Shown in pieces: positions 21,254 through 22,085 of a stretch of DNA of 22,085 nucleotides. A program made the translations under genes and the position numbers. This stretch comes from a virus. Numbering within the stretch: position 1 is the stretch's first letter; each line of letters begins with the position of its first letter. Under the pieces are notes generated by a model. The model worked only from the letters and a program-made list of their open reading frames with translations, searched no databases and was not told the DNA's origin. The stretch covers positions 1 to 22,085 of IMG/VR virus record IMGVR_UViG_3300008339_000568; one strand, written 5' to 3'.

Positions 21254-21478
21254 TTATCTTGTCGTTTTGATGATCTTTTCATAGACAGCCTGATTCAAGG
21301 CGATGGCATATTCCACGGCCTGTTCGGGTGTCATCTTGTCGGCGTGATGCCTTGCAATGTCGTGAGCCAACGCAATAGCAGTGATGCGTTGTTGTGTAAA
21401 GCCAAACCAATTCTTGGAAGAATCGGCTTGGCTCACAAGGAAACTCAGCAGGTCTGTATTGTCTTTTATTGTCGTCAT
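21254..21478 (-). CDS. Small helical hypothetical protein
   Basis: A 74-residue helical protein (MTTIKDNTDLLSFLVSQADS, FTQQRITAIALAHDIARHHADKMTPEQAVEYAIALNQAVY). No family recognised; its location between tail tube and chaperone suggests a tail assembly accessory protein. It begins 6 bases after the tail tube stop, without an evident Shine-Dalgarno site, so translation is probably coupled to the upstream gene. Confidence 0.75.
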   Translation of the reverse strand: MTTIKDNTDLLSFLVSQADSSKNWFGFTQQRITAIALAHDIARHHADKMTPEQAVEYAIALNQAVYEKIIKTTR

Positions 21479-21484
21479 GTTGTA

Positions 21485-22009
21485 TTAAGCGTTGTTGGAC
21501 CAGCCGTAGCTGTTGCCACCGATGGGGTGGATGGTGAAGTTGAACTTACCTTCGGCAGAAGGAGACATATCCCAAGACATACCGCCAACCATGCCGTTAA
21601 AAGCGTAGGCAACAGTGTCTTCGCCGTCATACACGGCAACCACATAGGTGCGAACGATTGTGCCGTTGTAGCCGTCTTCGCGGATCAGCAACTGTGCTGT
21701 ATCAGCGGGATTCCAAGCAGCAGTGATAGTCAGCGAGGTCACTTGGTTTTGTGTGGTGATCTTTGCACCAGTACGAGCGCCAGCCACAGAGTAAGCAGCG
21801 AAAGCATCGTCAGCACCGAAAGCAGGAATTGCTTCCACAGGCACGAGAATGCCATCAGTGCCAGTGCCGCCAGCAGCAGTGCCAATGATGTCGGCAACTT
21901 GACCAGTCCATGTGGACAGTTGAGTATCAGTCAGAGGTGTGGGCGTAGCGCCAGTTTGACACCAGAGGGTCGCCACATATCCGGGCAAGACTTTGTTAAT
22001 GAGAGCCAT
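21485..22009 (-). CDS. Major tail tube protein
   Basis: A 174-residue beta-rich protein, MALINKVLPGYVATLWCQTG..., with VTSLTITAAWNPADTAQLLIREDGYNGTIVRTYVVAVYDGEDTVAYAFNGMVGGMSWDMSPSAEGKFNFTIHPIG. The final GKFNFTIHPIGG strand and the two-layer beta layout are typical of siphovirus tail tube proteins. It stacks as hexameric rings along the length set by the tape measure. It precedes the chaperone genes, as in lambda. AAGGAAA lies upstream of the ATG at 22009. No Ig-like extension is present. Confidence 0.85.
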   Translation of the reverse strand: MALINKVLPGYVATLWCQTGATPTPLTDTQLSTWTGQVADIIGTAAGGTGTDGILVPVEAIPAFGADDAFAAYSVAGARTGAKITTQNQVTSLTITAAWNPADTAQLLIREDGYNGTIVRTYVVAVYDGEDTVAYAFNGMVGGMSWDMSPSAEGKFNFTIHPIGGNSYGWSNNA

Positions 22010-22051
22010 TTTGAGTTTCCTTCAAAAGATAGTTGAACAAATTGTCTTGTA

Positions 22052-22085
22052 TTACGCCGGGACGTCTATGGTGCAATCCAAGAAG
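22052..22085 (-). CDS. 3' end of a further leftward gene (partial)
   Basis: The last 34 bases hold an open leftward frame ending FLDCTIDVPA and TAA (22054-22052), cut by the window edge. The 42-base gap to the tail tube ATG and the position suggest the C-terminus of a tail-completion or head-tail joining protein. Too short to identify. Confidence 0.4.
   Translation of the reverse strand, partial: FLDCTIDVPA

Overview
The window is part of a tailed-phage genome (siphovirus, lambda-like non-contractile tail) or of a prophage of that kind. A leftward late block runs from the major tail tube protein at the right edge through tail chaperones, tape measure, tail-tip proteins, fibres and a lysis cassette ending at 3182. 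The gene order tail tube, G/GT chaperone with programmed frameshift, tape measure, distal tail proteins, gpJ-like tip protein, fibre matches the lambda tail module. A Gram-negative host is implied by a lipobox lipoprotein in the lysis cassette, a GH24 lysozyme and a Sec signal peptide. The gene style resembles metagenomic freshwater phages of Betaproteobacteria, but that is an impression from memory, not a measurement. No integrase, tRNA, rRNA, insertion sequence or CRISPR array was seen.

Layout: (1) 17-579, two small leftward genes of unknown or regulatory type; (2) 580-684, a divergent control region; (3) 685-3199, a rightward early operon: a small protein, an intrinsic terminator/attenuator, an ssDNA-binding-like protein, a Gp157-family protein, a 50-residue secreted Cys-rich protein, a candidate structured RNA, an unknown protein, a MazG-like pyrophosphohydrolase, a DUF3310 protein and a Cys-motif protein; (4) 3182-5400, a leftward lysis cassette of seven overlapping genes (lysozyme, 3-TM holin, two-TM protein, lipoprotein, TM protein, a 32-residue TM protein, XhlA-like protein); (5) 5397-12441, receptor-binding and decoration genes: a 2OG-Fe(II) oxygenase, a 1507-residue collagen-like fibre with a self-cleaving S74 chaperone, a baseplate-like protein, a cupin and small fibre-like proteins; (6) 12451-22009, the tail tip, tape measure, chaperones and tail tube. 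A fragment of one more leftward gene lies at the right edge. Genes are packed tightly with ATGA, TAATG or GTGA junctions, so the late genes are probably one translationally coupled transcript entering from beyond the right edge. There is no gene-free stretch over 300 bases.

Most notable: a multi-helix RNA candidate at 2173-2257 beside the secreted Cys-rich protein; a textbook -1 frameshift signal (A AAA AAC, 7-nt spacer, two-tier stem-loop) in the tail chaperone gene; a collagen-like fibre whose stop codon overlaps the start of a prolyl-hydroxylase-like oxygenase gene; and a 32-residue membrane protein hidden in the lysis cassette.
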